Shown in pieces: positions 11,801 through 24,765 of a DNA stretch of 64,000 bases. Every line of letters starts with the position of its first letter. Within the stretch, counting starts at the first letter, position 1. Below the pieces are notes generated by a model. That model had not been told where the DNA came from and searched no databases. It saw only the letters and a program-made list of their open reading frames with translations. Origin of the DNA: Hyposmocoma kahamanoa (taxonomy: Eukaryota; Arthropoda; Insecta; Lepidoptera; Cosmopterigidae); assembly GCF_003589595.1 (NCBI RefSeq), contig NW_020653900.1, positions 2,016,567 to 2,080,566 on the forward strand. Reading direction: 5' to 3'. The translations under genes were made by a program, and so were the position numbers.

Positions 11801-11999
11801 TGTCTGCATCACTGCTAAAAGTCCCCGTGTATAATCGCTCTTAGAAATTAATATTATTTTTATTTATTAATTATTTAAAGGATATTATCTAAAAGCACTA
11901 TCCAGACGATGTTGTTGACTAATCCTAAAAGAGCAAAAAGCTTTCTCCGTATTATGCAATTGGTACGTACGTAAGAGCAATTTGCCGTACGACAGTCGT

Positions 12000-13680
12000 G
12001 GGCGCTGTCGTACGGTGATTTCTGGAACGTTCTCACCGTAAGAGCCATCGCCGCGGGGCTCCGCAATTACGATTCGAAAACTTTACTTCTCAAGTATTCG
12101 ACTTCAATATAGTAGTAGTTCAATATAGTATATAGTATTTTTCTTCATTTTATTTCTTCCGAACTTCGTACTTACTCGATGTCATTGGTACACACGAACT
12201 ATTTTGGCAATTAATTATGAAATCACTGGAGTTTATTGCTGGTTTTTCTCAGGGAAATCTAAATACAATATTACGCACCAACACACACACACGCACTATT
12301 TAATATATAGAGATTCAGTTCTGTAATTTTACTTTTATTTTATTTTGTTTTACAGCTATTATACTAGTTATAGAGGCAAGACATCCTGATATAAGAATTT
12401 TCAAACTTAAAAAGTTACATGCAAGGTCTCAACCTTGTACGTAATTTTGTTTATATTTGAGACCAAATAAATATTTTAATTTTTTATTTATTTTATTATA
12501 TTAAAAATATGTGTAATAAAAGTTCATTCTGACCACCAGTTAGCACTGCAAGAACTGGCTGAGAAGGTCCCGGGTTCGATTCCCTGAACTTACGCTCGAA
12601 TTTTCTTAATAGATCCTGGTCCATCCCAGTGAGTTAATTGCTGCTTCTCAATTCAGAAGTCCACGGCACGAATCCCCGTGGCAGCGTGTTTCTATAAATT
12701 TGGTATAATTCCATATTTATTACAAATTTCGACATATTTCTTTTTTAGACGAAAAAGAGGTATCTCCACCTCGATACTCACCTAGCAATCCTATGGATGC
12801 GTACAGATCTGGCGAATGCGCCGCGAACGCGCTGCATGTGTGCCGCAAACACGTTGCACGCGTGCTAAATACATATTGAAACTGCGTCTTTTCCTAGTCG
12901 AGGCGCATAATTGCGATTCACAACTGGCCGATCGGAAACTTTTGATATTTCTAATCGGAACAATACTTGATTTCACTTACAAATTAGAAATATGTAGTAG
13001 GAATTAGGTTCATCTTCTCGCTCAGAAACCCACCTGATTTCGAGATTATCCGATAGGATCGCTGTGCGCACCCTAAGGATTCTCAATTTTCAAAAAGATT
13101 TCTTGCGCCTTTTCTACCTGTTTGTTTAATTATATTTTGCTTAGGTACATTTCGAACCTGTAAATTTCTTCTCTGTGCTATATATAAGGCTAAGGTGTGG
13201 TTTTGAATAAAGATATATTGTTATTATATTATTATCAATACTAGGGATGCACATTTTGATTCGATATGAATGTAAATCCATTCAAGTCCATACGATCTAA
13301 CGATTTTTTTTAATCGATTTTGGTCAATGCGATTTTCAAGCGAATCGATTCAATGGAAAGGCAAACCGAATTGTCTAGATCAGAAAGGATTAAACATTTT
13401 GTAATAATATCATAAAATTTCATTAAAACTCGATTTACAACAAATATTTAGTGGTATAAATAGTTTTTGCCCCCGATCGTTCCATAATAATAACCAAGCC
13501 CAGGCATTGTCCATCTCTGATTAAGATAAAGAGTACTGAGAGCTGCAGACCGTCTTTCAAACAATTTAAAATCTGAACTTTAGTTTCCATTATATTCTCG
13601 AGATTTGTAAATTTATAAAACAGCACCCTGACTTCTCCATCAATCTTGACGACCTGCACTAGGGACATACTTTTAGACCC
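12000..13680. other. no gene; tRNA-like B boxes near 12.57 kb
   Basis: At about 12570-12590 gggttcgattccctg is a perfect pol III B box preceded by agaactggctgagaaggtcc. At about 12665 cacggcacgaatcccc is a weaker one. These look like old SINE heads. The rest is AT-rich with no gene. Confidence 0.4.
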
Positions 13681-13689
13681 CGCAATAGA

Positions 13690-13905
13690 TTGTTTTTGCC
13701 ACAATCTCAGCTACAATTACGCAGCTCAGGTCCCCACTCAATGTCGGTAAAGATGTTCAACGGTCTCCCGCCAATTATTAAGAACGAGAAAAAGTATTCA
13801 CTCTTTCTTAATAAATTGAAATTATACCTAATAAATGTTACTACAATTTATACTTTAAAGACTAAATTTTAATAATTAAATTAATACATAATAAATAAAT
13901 CTTGA
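13690..13905 (+). pseudogene. LINE reverse-transcriptase C-terminal fragment
   Basis: The frame contains SMSVKMFNGLPPIIKNEKKY and ends LKTKF before a stop. This FNGLPxxIK...F...LK layout is the usual C-terminus of CR1/Jockey-like LINE ORF2. The catalytic region is missing. An AATAAATAAA tail follows at about 13890. Confidence 0.5.
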
Positions 13906-14569
13906 ATATGTTGTATTATATATTCATATTGTTGTATTATGATTTAATTGGAATTTTCTCAGTGACATACTTTTATAATACATAATAATACAATATAATA
14001 TATAATACAATATATTGATAGTGAACAGTTGAAGTGGCTAATCTAAGCCTCGGCCTGCCTCTACTCTTGTTGTTATCCCTAAGACAAGGCTCATATGTGT
14101 AACATTTTTTTAAATTAAGACCTTATGTAGCATATGAAGACAATAAATGTATTGAGTATTGATTATATTTAGTCTTGTACACGCTCACACAATATTCCCT
14201 ATGTTTTATATTAGGTAATCATATTTTTATATCATTTCATTATACGGACCGAGACTTCAGCACGCTCATTTCGCTAAAATGCAGGTTACACCGTGAACGA
14301 AGCTAGGTAACTTAGCTTAACTCACGTAGTTGCATGTATAAAGCGAAGTTAAGAAAATACGTGGTAAGGAGTGTCTGTGGATACGGGCGAGGGTAAGGCG
14401 GCAGAAGGGTTAGTTAAAGAGCTGGGTTAGCTTATAATATCCTGCGATCTTGTAATGCGTCCTGCAAGATACCATACGTGAGTCATGCGCAGGATAGTGC
14501 GTGAGTAGTCTTCTCCCTGCACGACGGACTGCCATGCAGATAGTAAATAATATTAAAGAACACACTCAA
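13906..14569. other. no gene recognised
   Basis: TA-rich microsatellite-like sequence at 13950-14015. Then 14040-14170 resembles a retroelement 3' end (gacaataaatgtattgag). The remainder is unassigned. Confidence 0.4.
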
Positions 14570-14752
14570 ATCCCCGTACTATGGAAACCCTGTATCGCGG
14601 GTGCCATGCACACATTCATAGACTAATACAAATTACACCCAAGCTCAGAAATTAATGTAGGCCATACAAATATTTCTCTCGGCCCAGGAATCGAACCCGG
14701 GACCTCTGCGTGATAGTCCAGCTTGGTAACCGTTCGGCCACGGAGGCCGTTA
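14570..14752 (-). repeat. SINE B copy 2
   Basis: Reverse complement of the family, from accctgtatcgcgggtgcca to the A-box side ggtaaccgttcggccacgga. B box ggaatcgaacc at about 14688. Confidence 0.8.
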
Positions 14753-15732
14753 ATGATAATTAATTAATGAATGGGCCGTTTTAGTTCGCGGTGTGAATCG
14801 AAGAATGAAAAGATGCCGCGGCTACGTGAGCCAAGCTACCTTAGCTTAGTTCGCGTTGTGGCCTGCGCATAAGGCTAGGCTACAAACTAAACAAATGAAA
14901 AGGTAACTTAAGAACATAAAGAAATAAAATAACGATTTAATAATATTGCACTTTTATTATCTCTCTAATTTGTACTATATACAAACGTGCCGCCTCTATG
15001 ACATTTACTTACGGGCTAAATTAAAATTATTTACAACAATAACTAAACTGTAACAATTCTACTAACTAACGTGCTTTCTTTGGCTACTTTCACTACTATC
15101 TTTGGTTTGGTCATGGACCAACAATCCAAGAGGACTGCCTATTCTTCATAGTACAACTCTGTAAAAGGTCAAAATTTCTTCTTATATCTAGAATTCGCTG
15201 ATCGATAGCCTGGAATTAGTTTGTATTATGTAAATGGCCGTGGATAATCAATTAATTCATCTTTAATATGAAATACAAGTGGTCAGTTTTTTTACTTGTA
15301 ATATTTCGGCGCTTACTTACTTTCTCAAAAGCACAAAGTTACTGATATGCAAAAATGGATTGTGTATACAAATTTTGCAGACTGATTTCACATCAAATTT
15401 CTTCATATTCACACATTGGCTTTTACCTAAAGTAATGCATCCAAATTTGATAAGGAAATTTAAAATAAATAGAAAGTTTTGTCGTGTCCTGAATAATCAC
15501 TCTTCATAAGATACGAGTTTGAGAAAGTAAGGTGGCGACTTTTCATAAGTGCCATGATCGAAAATTATTTTCTAAACTTTGACAAATATGCATGTCAATA
15601 GATGGCATTGTGTGTTACTAACCAATTTATAAATTAACCCTTGCTACTATGGTTAGATGGCGCTAATTCTAAACAAAATAAAAGATCAGCCGGCAGTATC
15701 CATAAAAATCTGTGCAACAAAGGCTATCTTGT
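14753..15732. other. no gene recognised
   Basis: AT-rich sequence. A 76-codon frame at 15279-15509 has no recognisable domain. At about 15600-15670 there are agatggc-type fragments seen elsewhere near SINE H heads. Confidence 0.4.
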
Positions 15733-15884
15733 AGCAGTAGAGCTCCTTGTAAAAGAGTTCGTCCAGAGAAATACTGCCACCTTACCTATTTCTGCCGCCA
15801 AGCAGTAATTTCCGCATTACTGTAAACAGCTTACCATCAGGCGCACGACTTGTTCGTCCCGTCACTTGATATTATAAAAAAAAA
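15733..15884 (+). repeat. repeat A copy 5, internally deleted, with TCAAGTG site
   Basis: Contains the 5' 90 bp joined to the last 50 bp; the middle is lost. CACTTGA (TCAAGTG on the minus strand), the Tinman/NK-2 consensus, is at 15863-15869, followed by an A-rich end. Confidence 0.75.
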
Positions 15885-16168
15885 TTGACAAATCACTTAG
15901 TTACAAAATAGCTATTCGGTACTTATCGCAACATCTGGTATACCAAGAGGTACTAAATACCCGACCACGCCGTCATGTACCGCGATTAGCAGTCTCTTGT
16001 ATCATTGGTCCATGGTTTAGTGATTACAGCATGATTGGTGATTACTTCCACGAGAAAAATACTGGATAATTGAAGTAATGAACCTTGATGAATCACCCAA
16101 GGAAGGAAATGATGTAAACTTTGGTGATTTACTTATTTGATTGTGTAGTATGAAGCTATTTCGCATAA

Positions 16169-16408
16169 AGCCCAACTCACACTTGCGCAGAGTCGAAGCG
16201 CGACACAGTGTAGTCGACGTCTAACGCCTCACTGCGCGCAAGGAACGCACGGCGACGCGCGAAACCGCTCGACTTTAACCAAGCGTTTTGGTAACCAATT
16301 TGCATAACACAAATTTGTACCTTAATGGTGGTAAAATAGAGATGAATGTGCTATTGGCGAAAAACATGACGCGTCGCGACGTTTCGACTCGCCAATGTGA
16401 GTTGAGCC
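16169..16408. mobile_element. family K Harbinger-type MITE, short copy (240 bp)
   Basis: Ends agcccaactcacac and gtgtgagttgagcc-like (ccaatgtgagttgagcc) lie between TAA at 16166-16168 and 16409-16411. It shares the CG-rich arms and the body tgcataacacaaatttgtac with the copy at 3242-3987. Confidence 0.8.
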
Positions 16409-16503
16409 TAACAATCTCTATTTCAAATTGCAAAACCGTTATGTCAATAGTACATACCGGAATTATTAATTATCCATGATTCTTTGTATTATGCTGTTTA
16501 ATG

Positions 16504-16660
16504 AATATCGCCATGTTTGTTATAATTATTAATACAAAGATCGAATACAAAGAAAAGTTTTACTCTCCTTCTCTCAGATATTACGAGTTTTTCTTTGCTT
16601 TTAGTTTTTAACGACTTTTACCGTTACGCCATCTGTGAGAAATTTATGAACGATTGACAT
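16504..16660 (-). repeat. SINE H remnant abutting the bap 3' end
   Basis: Contains the family tail complement (ataattattaatacaaagat) and the 5' leader complement (ttaacgacttttaccgttac, gccatctgtgaga). The tRNA-like middle is lost. It starts within about 50 bp of the bap stop. Confidence 0.55.
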
Positions 16661-16665
16661 GATTC

Positions 16666-16671
16666 TTTATT
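16666..16671 (-). terminator. candidate bap polyadenylation signal AATAAA
   Basis: On the minus strand AATAAA lies 38 bases after the bap stop codon. It is the first such hexamer and would give a very short 3' UTR. Immediately beyond it is a SINE H remnant (16504-16660). Actual use is unproven. Confidence 0.35.
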
Positions 16672-16709
16672 TTGGTGCCACCAGTTTTCAGCAGTTAAAT
16701 ATAAATCCT

Positions 16710-17584
16710 TCAGTTTTCAACTTCAATATTACTAGCAAGGCTTTCATTACTGTTCTCATTAACATCCATCGGTTTTTCTTTCTCCCTTCCACAATCACTG
16801 TCTTTGTTGTCTCTCGTCTCCTGATTCCTTTCCTCGCAAGATACAGGCATGCCAAATGCAGGATGCCCTGGATAATACATATATGGTAATGAAATATTTG
16901 GATAATTGACTCCCAAATGAGGACCGTACAAAGACTGTAACACGGCTTGATTGTATGACTCCTGTAGCAATGCCTTGTATTCAGGATTCTTTGCGAAATC
17001 AACACCGTAGACTCCAGCAAAGTGTTTCAGAATCGGTGAATCTAACATTGGTGGCGTGAATAGCGGACTAATACCTTTACCTAACATTGGAGAAGGGTAT
17101 TGTTTTAGTTCAGGTAGAGGCTGGCCGTTATTGTTCACGAGGACTTTCACAGCGACTTTTCTGGCGTGGTTGGCGGCTGCAGCAGCGGCCGCAAGCATCC
17201 CGTTTTCTTGCATTTGCATTTGCTTTCGCTTAGTTTTGTATCTTCGATTTTGGAACCAGATTTTTACTTGTGTTTCGGTGAGTTTAAGACTGACCGCAAG
17301 GTCAGCGCGTTCGGGCCCTGAAAGATATCTCTGTTGACTGAATCTCCTTTCTAATTCATAGACTTGAGCGTGCGAAAATGCTGCTCTTGACCGCTTTTTA
17401 CGTCCATTGCTCTGAGAATACTCGTTAATGGGATAGTTTGGAGAGATTCTGGTGTCATTGGGTGGCGGTGTAGTACATTTTCGAGGTTCGTAGTGGAGGA
17501 AGGGCTTGTAGCCGATATCCGAGTGAGGGGAGGAGTTGCGGCGGAGCGGGGAGCCAGTGTTGGACGATCGAGAGTCGTAGTCAT
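16710..17584 (-). CDS. bap: bagpipe (NK3-class homeobox) exon 2, with the homeodomain
   Basis: Second and last coding exon of a 396-aa homeodomain transcription factor acting in the nucleus. The acceptor (ttgttacag) ends at 17585. Joined to exon 1 it restores an Asp codon, and the two exons total 1191 nt in frame. The homeodomain is residues 168-227: it starts [12 protein letters not shown], contains [10 protein letters not shown] and ends with helix 3 [12 protein letters not shown]. Tyr54 marks the NK-2 superclass, and the stretch matches Drosophila Bagpipe closely. A seven-Ala run (about 237-243) is followed by VAVKVLV (249-255), which resembles the NK2-specific domain. The tail is Pro/Tyr rich and ends in an acidic, Asn/Ser-rich stretch. 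In flies Bap specifies visceral mesoderm downstream of Tinman; that role here is inferred from orthology. An ORF continues upstream of the acceptor to a Met, but that part is intronic. Vertebrate homologues are NKX3-1 and NKX3-2. Confidence 0.95.
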
Positions 17585-19629
17585 CTGTAACAATAGAGCG
17601 TTCGTTCACTTCGATTGATCTGATAATAGTACCATGTTTACCGAGTGATTCTTCGTTATAAATAGCAAATGAACACTCGCCTACTCGCTAATTATTCTTG
17701 TGTTCTCAGAAATCGGAAATAATGCGATTTTCTAGTTATCATTGGGTGGCTTCCCGGAGTAAACAGAACCACTCCAAAAAATTGCCAAAGTTATAATTAA
17801 GGAGACGGTAGATACATTTTCTTGTATATTTTAGATAGCTTGTTTGTACCGAATCAAGTCAGCCTTAATGATAATTTTATTTTGGAAATATACATGCCTA
17901 GTAGTGAATTATAAATATATATATGGTATACGTTATGTAAAATTGCCGTAGAACAGGTTACATTTATTCTAATAAAGCTCGATTCAAATAGATAAACTAC
18001 AAACTCATTAGGCAGGATTCACACAATCGCACCGGAATCAATTAAATCGGCTATCGGCTCACGCCATCCGCGTATAAAGGCGCGTTCACAATGGATCCAT
18101 TACGCAAATTGTCGCCGGTCATTAGACGCCGACGACGCCACCGCCGGTGAAAGGATCAGCGACGTCGAATAGCGGCTAACAGTATTTTTGCGTGCGATGC
18201 TAAGCCTATTGTCGCAACTTTCTGTGCCCATTTAATTTGTGCCGTGACACTAATTGAAGTGAAGCATATTGACTAGATTATATCTGATTGATGTGTGACG
18301 TAATACAAGCTTTCTCGTGGCTTCATTCGTTTCACCATTAAAAAGTACTCCATGTGTACATACGTTAGACTTCATTTTGGTGATTTGAAATAATTGGGTA
18401 ACAATGAGCCTAACATCTTATCATTTTCATAAAGATATACTACAGGAAGTAAGTTCTTTAAAATGAAGACCTCTGTGATCGAGTAGTGTCAGAGTAACGT
18501 ATGCGGTGTTTACTATTTATTGAAAAAGGCAACGCCCTACATGAGTTATTGACCCAACATTATTTTGCCAAAGGTTGGCCATTTGTAATCGTGTTTTTAT
18601 AACTTATTTGTTACTATATTGTACAGGCATGTCTATGCAACGAATTCTTATGTTTAACTTGTCAAGTCATTACCTGTTGTCACTATTGTATTTAATATGA
18701 GTGTTGGGAAAGAGAAGCTTATTAAAGCCAATAGAGATCCGAAGGGGTAAGATGTTTGGGCGTCTATTACCTTACGACAGCTTTCTTAGCAGCATTAAAT
18801 AAGTAAAGGGGGCAGAATAAAACCGGGGCGAAGTTATTTAGATCAAAATAAGGGAACAGTTAATGATCTGTCGTACCAGAAAATCAAAGTTAGGGCTCTG
18901 TACAGAAATGGTTGGCGATTACTTCACCGATAAGAGCCTAGCACTTAAATAATAAGGAGAATAAGAGGAATCCATCTATGACTGGTAAGTCGACTTGTTT
19001 TTATTTAAGACTAGTTTGAGAGGATGAACACCTGGTAACATGGTCTAGACTCCGTCTCTCATAAGCAACAATCGGAATTAATGGAGTTTAATTTAGCTAA
19101 ATTAAGGAAGTACGTGGACATTCCCTTCTACAAACCCCGGGACCCCCCGGAACTGATTACATGTGAATATGCGTATTGTTTATAAATTATATTGGCGACA
19201 AATTACTATTTACTATTAAGTATTTGCTATAAATTATTGTCTCAAAAATAATATTATAATTGAATTTCAATAAGTACTTACGTATTGAAATACTTTAGCC
19301 CTTTAAAAAATAAACATGAGATAACCTATATTTTGGAATGTCTAGAAAATAAATAGTAAAAAGAGAAATTTTATACGAATTGATGACGAATTGGGTATGT
19401 CTATTTTAAGAAAACGTTCACACTTTAGGCAGATCCAATTACTGTTCATAAGGGTTACATTTAAATGTCGTAACACAGTTTGCCTTTATTTAATGTAAGA
19501 TTGGTTCATTTGATATTGATGTCACTGAGGGTTTTTTTAAATACTAGCTTCTAAACCTCGCTGAACAATATTACTAATATCATAGACAAAAATTCTTGTT
19601 CCATGACTTTTTAAAACTTTTTTAAAATT

Positions 19630-19715
19630 TTAGGAAATGAAACTATTTTTTCGAATTTATATCGCGTATATTTGTTTTTTCGAACAAACAAACGTTTCGG
19701 ACCTATAAACGGTAC
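19630..19715 (+). repeat. repeat E fragment
   Basis: Matches the family layout aggaaatgaaactattttt, then atcgcgtatatttgtttttt, then cgtttcgg. The downstream palindromic part (ggccctttacaggtcccatg) has decayed. A similar decayed copy is at 10880-10965. Confidence 0.55.
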
Positions 19716-21026
19716 GTACACTCTCACGTAAACACGATACGTATAAATTTCTTTTAAGTATTAATACCACAGACCAAATAAATTTTCTTCCGTGAGTAAT
19801 ACAAAGATCGAAGATTTTCTAAGTATTCGGATCTTTGTACTAATAATTATAACAAAGCAGTTATAATTATTAACTTCACAAAAAATAATTGGATATCAAT
19901 TCAATACAAATTTCATTACATAATAAAATAACAAAAATAAATTTATCAGTTTTTGTTGTACTATCTAATAGTTTTTAGATTTTGATGGAATAAGTTCAAA
20001 AGTGCAAGCGTCCTCCGTGACGACTGCCACCCCCGTCTTGCACCGAGTCATAAAGAAACGTATTCAATACATGTTAAACAGCTTACCAGAGGTTATTAAA
20101 CATGAAAATATAAAATGTAAATTTAAAAAAATGTTGCAAGATCATAATGTCACAAATTTTTGTTAAATACTGCTGAGTATTATATTACTTAAGTATTTTT
20201 AACCACATTGAGTGTTACTTTGTAACTTTAAGAGACTCGTTTCGATCCTGCAATTAAACTGTACATACAGTTTTGTAGCACTATGTTTAGTTAAGTATAT
20301 TGTACTTAGTGTATAATTTGAAAAAAAAGTTTCTTTTCACATTTTTGAAAAAAATAAAAAAAACAGCGCCCTGGTTTTTTTGTAAATTCGTTTTTTTTTT
20401 CTTTCAGAAAAAGTAAAATGGAATAACGAAATAAAATAAGACACTAACTTTTGTATTAAGAACATATGTATGTGAATATATATAACATGTTTATTAAAAT
20501 CAATTACCATGATAATTATAACAAAAATTTAATCTTCATTTGTGGTGTTACTAGCGTTACTGTTACAGGTGTTACAAGTGTGGACTTGTAATGTCATTAA
20601 AATGTTCTGTGTCTTTGTTTTCTTCATTCAAATCCTTCAGAATAATTTTATATAAGCAGCTTGCCAATAATTCTATGTAAATGTTGCTAAATAGGGATAT
20701 GTGCGATGTGGAAAAAAATATTGATATCGCTCTTAGATAAATAAATAAGTAGTATTTTTACCAGTAATCATCAAAGTAGCGATGCAACAGCAACCGATAG
20801 ATTTTTTTTAAAAAAGGTAAATCGTTAGAATCCTCACATTTTCCCCACATAGCGTCAATCCCACAAAATGCACAATCTAGTTGAAATTCATCTCAATTTG
20901 GGGATATTCGCCACAAATTGACAACACTATGAGTGTTGCCCATTATCTTGAGCAATTTATCTATAAAGAATAATATTAACAACAAAAGAAATACAATAAA
21001 TTACATTAATACATTATTTAATGTTA

Positions 21027-21088
21027 TACTTTTTTTTCTAAAAGTATGAAAATAAAAATTTATTTTCATACTTTTAGAAAAAAAAGTA
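21027..21088. repeat. perfect 30-bp hairpin
   Basis: Arms 21027-21056 and 21059-21088 are exact inverted copies with a 2-base loop. Each arm includes an 8-base T or A run and ctaaaagtatgaaaataaa. It lies in the bap intron. Confidence 0.9.
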
Positions 21089-22428
21089 CTTCTGAAAAAA
21101 AACGGTTTCTTTTCATATTTTTTTTCACCTCAGAAAAAAAAAGGTTTCTTAACAACACTAATTGTACTCCATTTTAAATTCTAAAAATAAATAAATAAAA
21201 GCTATTACCGTTTAGAGCGATCTATTTATTGTTATATGAAAGTAAAATCTGATGCATTATTAAAAATCGTGAAACAAAAGTTACTGTTTATGACGTCGGT
21301 AATATGTTGCTGCAAGGTTGTTAGTGTTTTAAAAATAACCCTGTATTTAGGATTATGAAACAGCTTTTTTTATGTGCTAGTTTTCTTGTTATTACACGAT
21401 TCAATTGTTTTGTATTACAAGCCGGGTTTAACTCTATCAAATTTACTAAAAGCAGAATATTTTTCTGTGTTGTGATGTACGACGACGTAAACAAGTTTTT
21501 AAATCCCATTGACCTACCAAATCCACACTAATTATAAATGCGAAAGTATCTAGGCTATGTCCATAGGAAAAGGATATAGGCTACTTTTGATACAAAAATA
21601 AATCATAAAGGGGGTGAAATAGGGGATGAAAGTTTGTATGGAGAACCAATAAAACTATGAAAATTTGTACCTATAGTACAGTAGGTTACTCGAAGCAGAC
21701 GAAGTCGCGGGCACCAGCTAGTTAACTATGTTTAAGAGACGCCGTATACACCGACCGGTATTTTGAATTTGCGTGAAAGCGAAACAGGAGCGTAAATAAT
21801 AAATTAAAAATCAAACTCACGCCCTCCTGCAAACGTCCACTCTGTACATTATAACAAATTATTCTTTGACACTATCCCAACTATTCGTAGAAAGTGCAGT
21901 ACCGATTGAAACTAACCAATCGCAAAGCGTTAATACCACGAGAAATGCAGCGGGAAATTCAAAGTGGCTAATCACTTTGCTTCAACATCAACCTGTATTT
22001 ACGTTTCACCCAACGCTAGGACTTTTCAGTTATTAAAGCGCTTGTTACACTATCCGATTTGAAAGGACCATAACCATAAGTTAGGGAGGTGTACTATAGT
22101 ACAGTAGGAAATCGCGGGCACCAGTTAATAAATAAATAAATCTCCTGGTTAAGCTCGCTGCAACTATATCATCTATTTCATCTAGCCACATTGTAGTCGA
22201 GAGCAAAGCTTTACTAACACAGGCACCTAAGTGATCTCCTGAGATGTATAAAGTGTAACAAAAACACCATTTATAAATGTTAGAGAGAGAATTTTTTTTT
22301 TGGCAAAGGCCAAGACTTCAATCTATAGACAAGAGCATTGCAGTAACTACATGTTCCAAACACAACTCTATCAATTGTGATAGTGTATTGTTTTAGTGTT
22401 GTTGACAATTGGTACAGTACAGTAGGCT

Positions 22429-22697
22429 ACTAGTTAGCTAGCAGTGGTGAGGCGTCCATATAACTGAATTCCCACTGGCTTGCCTAAAATATTTCACGTA
22501 TCATCAAATATTATAAATCTAAATTCACTACATTTTATGCTCAATTTTAATTGCACAATATAATTAACCAGTGAAGTAAAATGTACTGATATCTTGTTGT
22601 GTGTAACTGTTGCCAAGGCGCCACTTGTTATGGCAAGTGTTTTTTGTTTTGCTCCGGCTAGACATTTTTCATGCCTCGCCACTGCTAGCTAGTGCAC
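22429..22697. mobile_element. family F MITE
   Basis: Inverted ends tagctagcagtggtgaggc and gcctcgccactgctagcta, with the inner landmarks ttgccaaggcgccacttgtt and gctccggctaga. Related pieces are at 30125-30250 and 40640-41005. Confidence 0.7.
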
Positions 22698-23142
22698 TAT
22701 ATAGATTAAAATCTTATTCTAGCATGGCGATATAAACCAAAAAAGTTTCTTTTTCACGTCGCCGAGTGTTCAAGCAATTTGCCAGCGCAGACACGTGTCG
22801 ACTCAGTAATTACAAAATTGAAAGCTTCAATAGTTGTAAGCGTCATCACTTACAATAATGAGGGTCGTAATAGAAGTGATGCTAAGTGGCGGCGACGGCG
22901 CGGCGTGGCACCAGTGTGAACGCACCATTACGCTCGCATTGTCATTGCCACAGTGTAATTACAGCTTAAGTATAATTTGAATTTTTTGACTTCGCGGAAT
23001 GCTATTCTGCCTTTTTTTTGTAAGTACTAATAATAAAAATGTTGCTTATAATAGAGTTATATTACGTTTTATATATTCATTTTCCATTTCAATTCTTGTT
23101 ATAACAAGTAACGTGATGGATGGTAATAGTATTGTTTTAAAT

Positions 23143-23416
23143 TTGATAGCAGTAGGGTTCCTTGTGAAAGATTTCGTCCAGGGAAATACTGCCACCTTAC
23201 AGCGTTTCGGTTTTGAAGGGTAAGGGTGCTGGTAAAATTACAGGCACATTGAACTTATTAACTTATGTCTTACGGTGAAGGGCGCAGCGGCAGTGCCCCC
23301 TGAGATCTTTGTGTTTTAAAACTCCGAGTGGCACTGCAACTGTTATTGATAGGCGTGTCTCTTACCACTTACCACTAGGCGCATGATTTTTCCCGTCACT
23401 TGATATTGTAAAAAAA
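23143..23416 (+). repeat. repeat A copy 6, in the bap intron, with TCAAGTG site
   Basis: Nearly full-length copy. CACTTGA, the complement of the Tinman consensus TCAAGTG, is at 23397-23403 near its A-rich end. Confidence 0.8.
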
Positions 23417-24312
23417 TTACAAGCAAACCAACGCTTTGGGCTCTTTACACATCTTATTATTATAAATATTTCATTTGTGTAAGACTTGTGTAAGGGCGTA
23501 GGACGATATAATTTGTTGTGATATGAATGTTCACCTTTGACCCTTATAGGGTACGTTTTACAGAATTTCAAAAACTTTATTGAATTTGAAGGGTTGTAGA
23601 CGGAAAGTATACATAGATTGATCTCAATTATTTGTTGGTTATTTTAAATTAATACGGAATCTCCTAAACATGGCTTATGAATTATTAAAACAAACGTCTT
23701 TGGTTTGATTTTCAATAATTCGCACAATAATCATTCCACAAAATTTATGAAATAATTGAAGCAACTATGCCTTTCAAGAATTTGCAAATATTTTGGTAAT
23801 AAAACAATATTTTTCGAATCTAAATTGAACATATTTTTTAGCAAACCAATTCAACCAATAAATCCAAACAAACACAAACAAACTGATCGAATAACTCATG
23901 CAATTACGAGTTGCATGAATGTGCACTACTTTTTACATCACATACAAACCTATAGGGCAAACCCATACATAATGATGTAATAACTGAGAAAACTGCAACA
24001 TACAAGAACTTGCACTATATTTTTTAGATCCCTACTCCCTAGTATTAGATCTAAGAAATATTTTGTGCAAATTCTTGAAAATTGTAATTGTTTTGTTAAT
24101 GCCTTAATTTGTAGGGAAAGTCAAAAGATTTAGGCGAATTATTGAAACTCGTAGACGTCGTGTTTGTTTTAATGAGTGCTATAACGAGTAGATTGAGGGT
24201 TAATTAAAATAACCCTTAATCATTAGATCTTACGGTTTATAGTGTCACTAGGTGGCCTAGCTTTAGCAAAAATAAATAAGGGCTCGGTCCACGTTAATTT
24301 ATTACCTGTAAC

Positions 24313-24539
24313 CATTGACTTACAATTATATGGACGTCGGGTCCGCGCTAAAAAGTGTCCGCACTTGTAAGGCGCTAAAATCGTATACAGAGCGCCAAAC
24401 TCCGCTTTAGTCTTCATTTGTTCGACTGACAGCGCGATACTGCGATGACATTACAATTTAAATTTCGAATAGGTTGACTTGGGACTTTCTTTCGTGGTTT
24501 TTGTATTAGACCCGACGTCCATTTATTTGTAAGTCAATG
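24313..24539 (-). mobile_element. family C hAT MITE, perfect TSD, minus orientation
   Basis: 227 bp. Ends cattgacttacaattata and ttatttgtaagtcaatg; both flanks read cctgtaac (24305-24312, 24540-24547). Just downstream, 24549-24600 carries two more loose pieces of the same terminus (cattgacttacaatta, aaataaatggacga), a relic of an earlier copy. Confidence 0.88.
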
Positions 24540-24765
24540 CCTGTAACTCATTGACTTACAATTATACTGTAACATGAAAATAAATGGACGATTCAAATTT
24601 TCAAAAGTAAGTGGCCAGGAGCCAGAAAAGATAAAAAGGTGAGATGACGATAAAGGAGACCGCATCGCCACAACTATTAACTTATTTTTAGAATCGATCG
24701 AGAACAGTATTATAACTTTAAAAAAAAAAAAGATTTCAAAATTCTGCTTATTTATACGTTTTAAA

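Noticed and set aside
17056..17593. Open frames on the plus strand and in another minus frame over bap exon 2
   Set aside because: Shadows of the homeodomain exon; the Ala-run comes from the bap poly-Ala codons.
16710..17609. bap as a single-exon gene starting at the Met at 17609
   Set aside because: This would lose the TN motif; an acceptor ending at 17585 in matching phase with exon 1 at 27077 explains the data better.
18060..22930. Possible long element bounded by gcgcgttcacaatgg and the complement-like tgtgaacgcacc
   Set aside because: The inverted similarity is short and the flanks do not show matching target duplications; more likely two separate old MITE ends.
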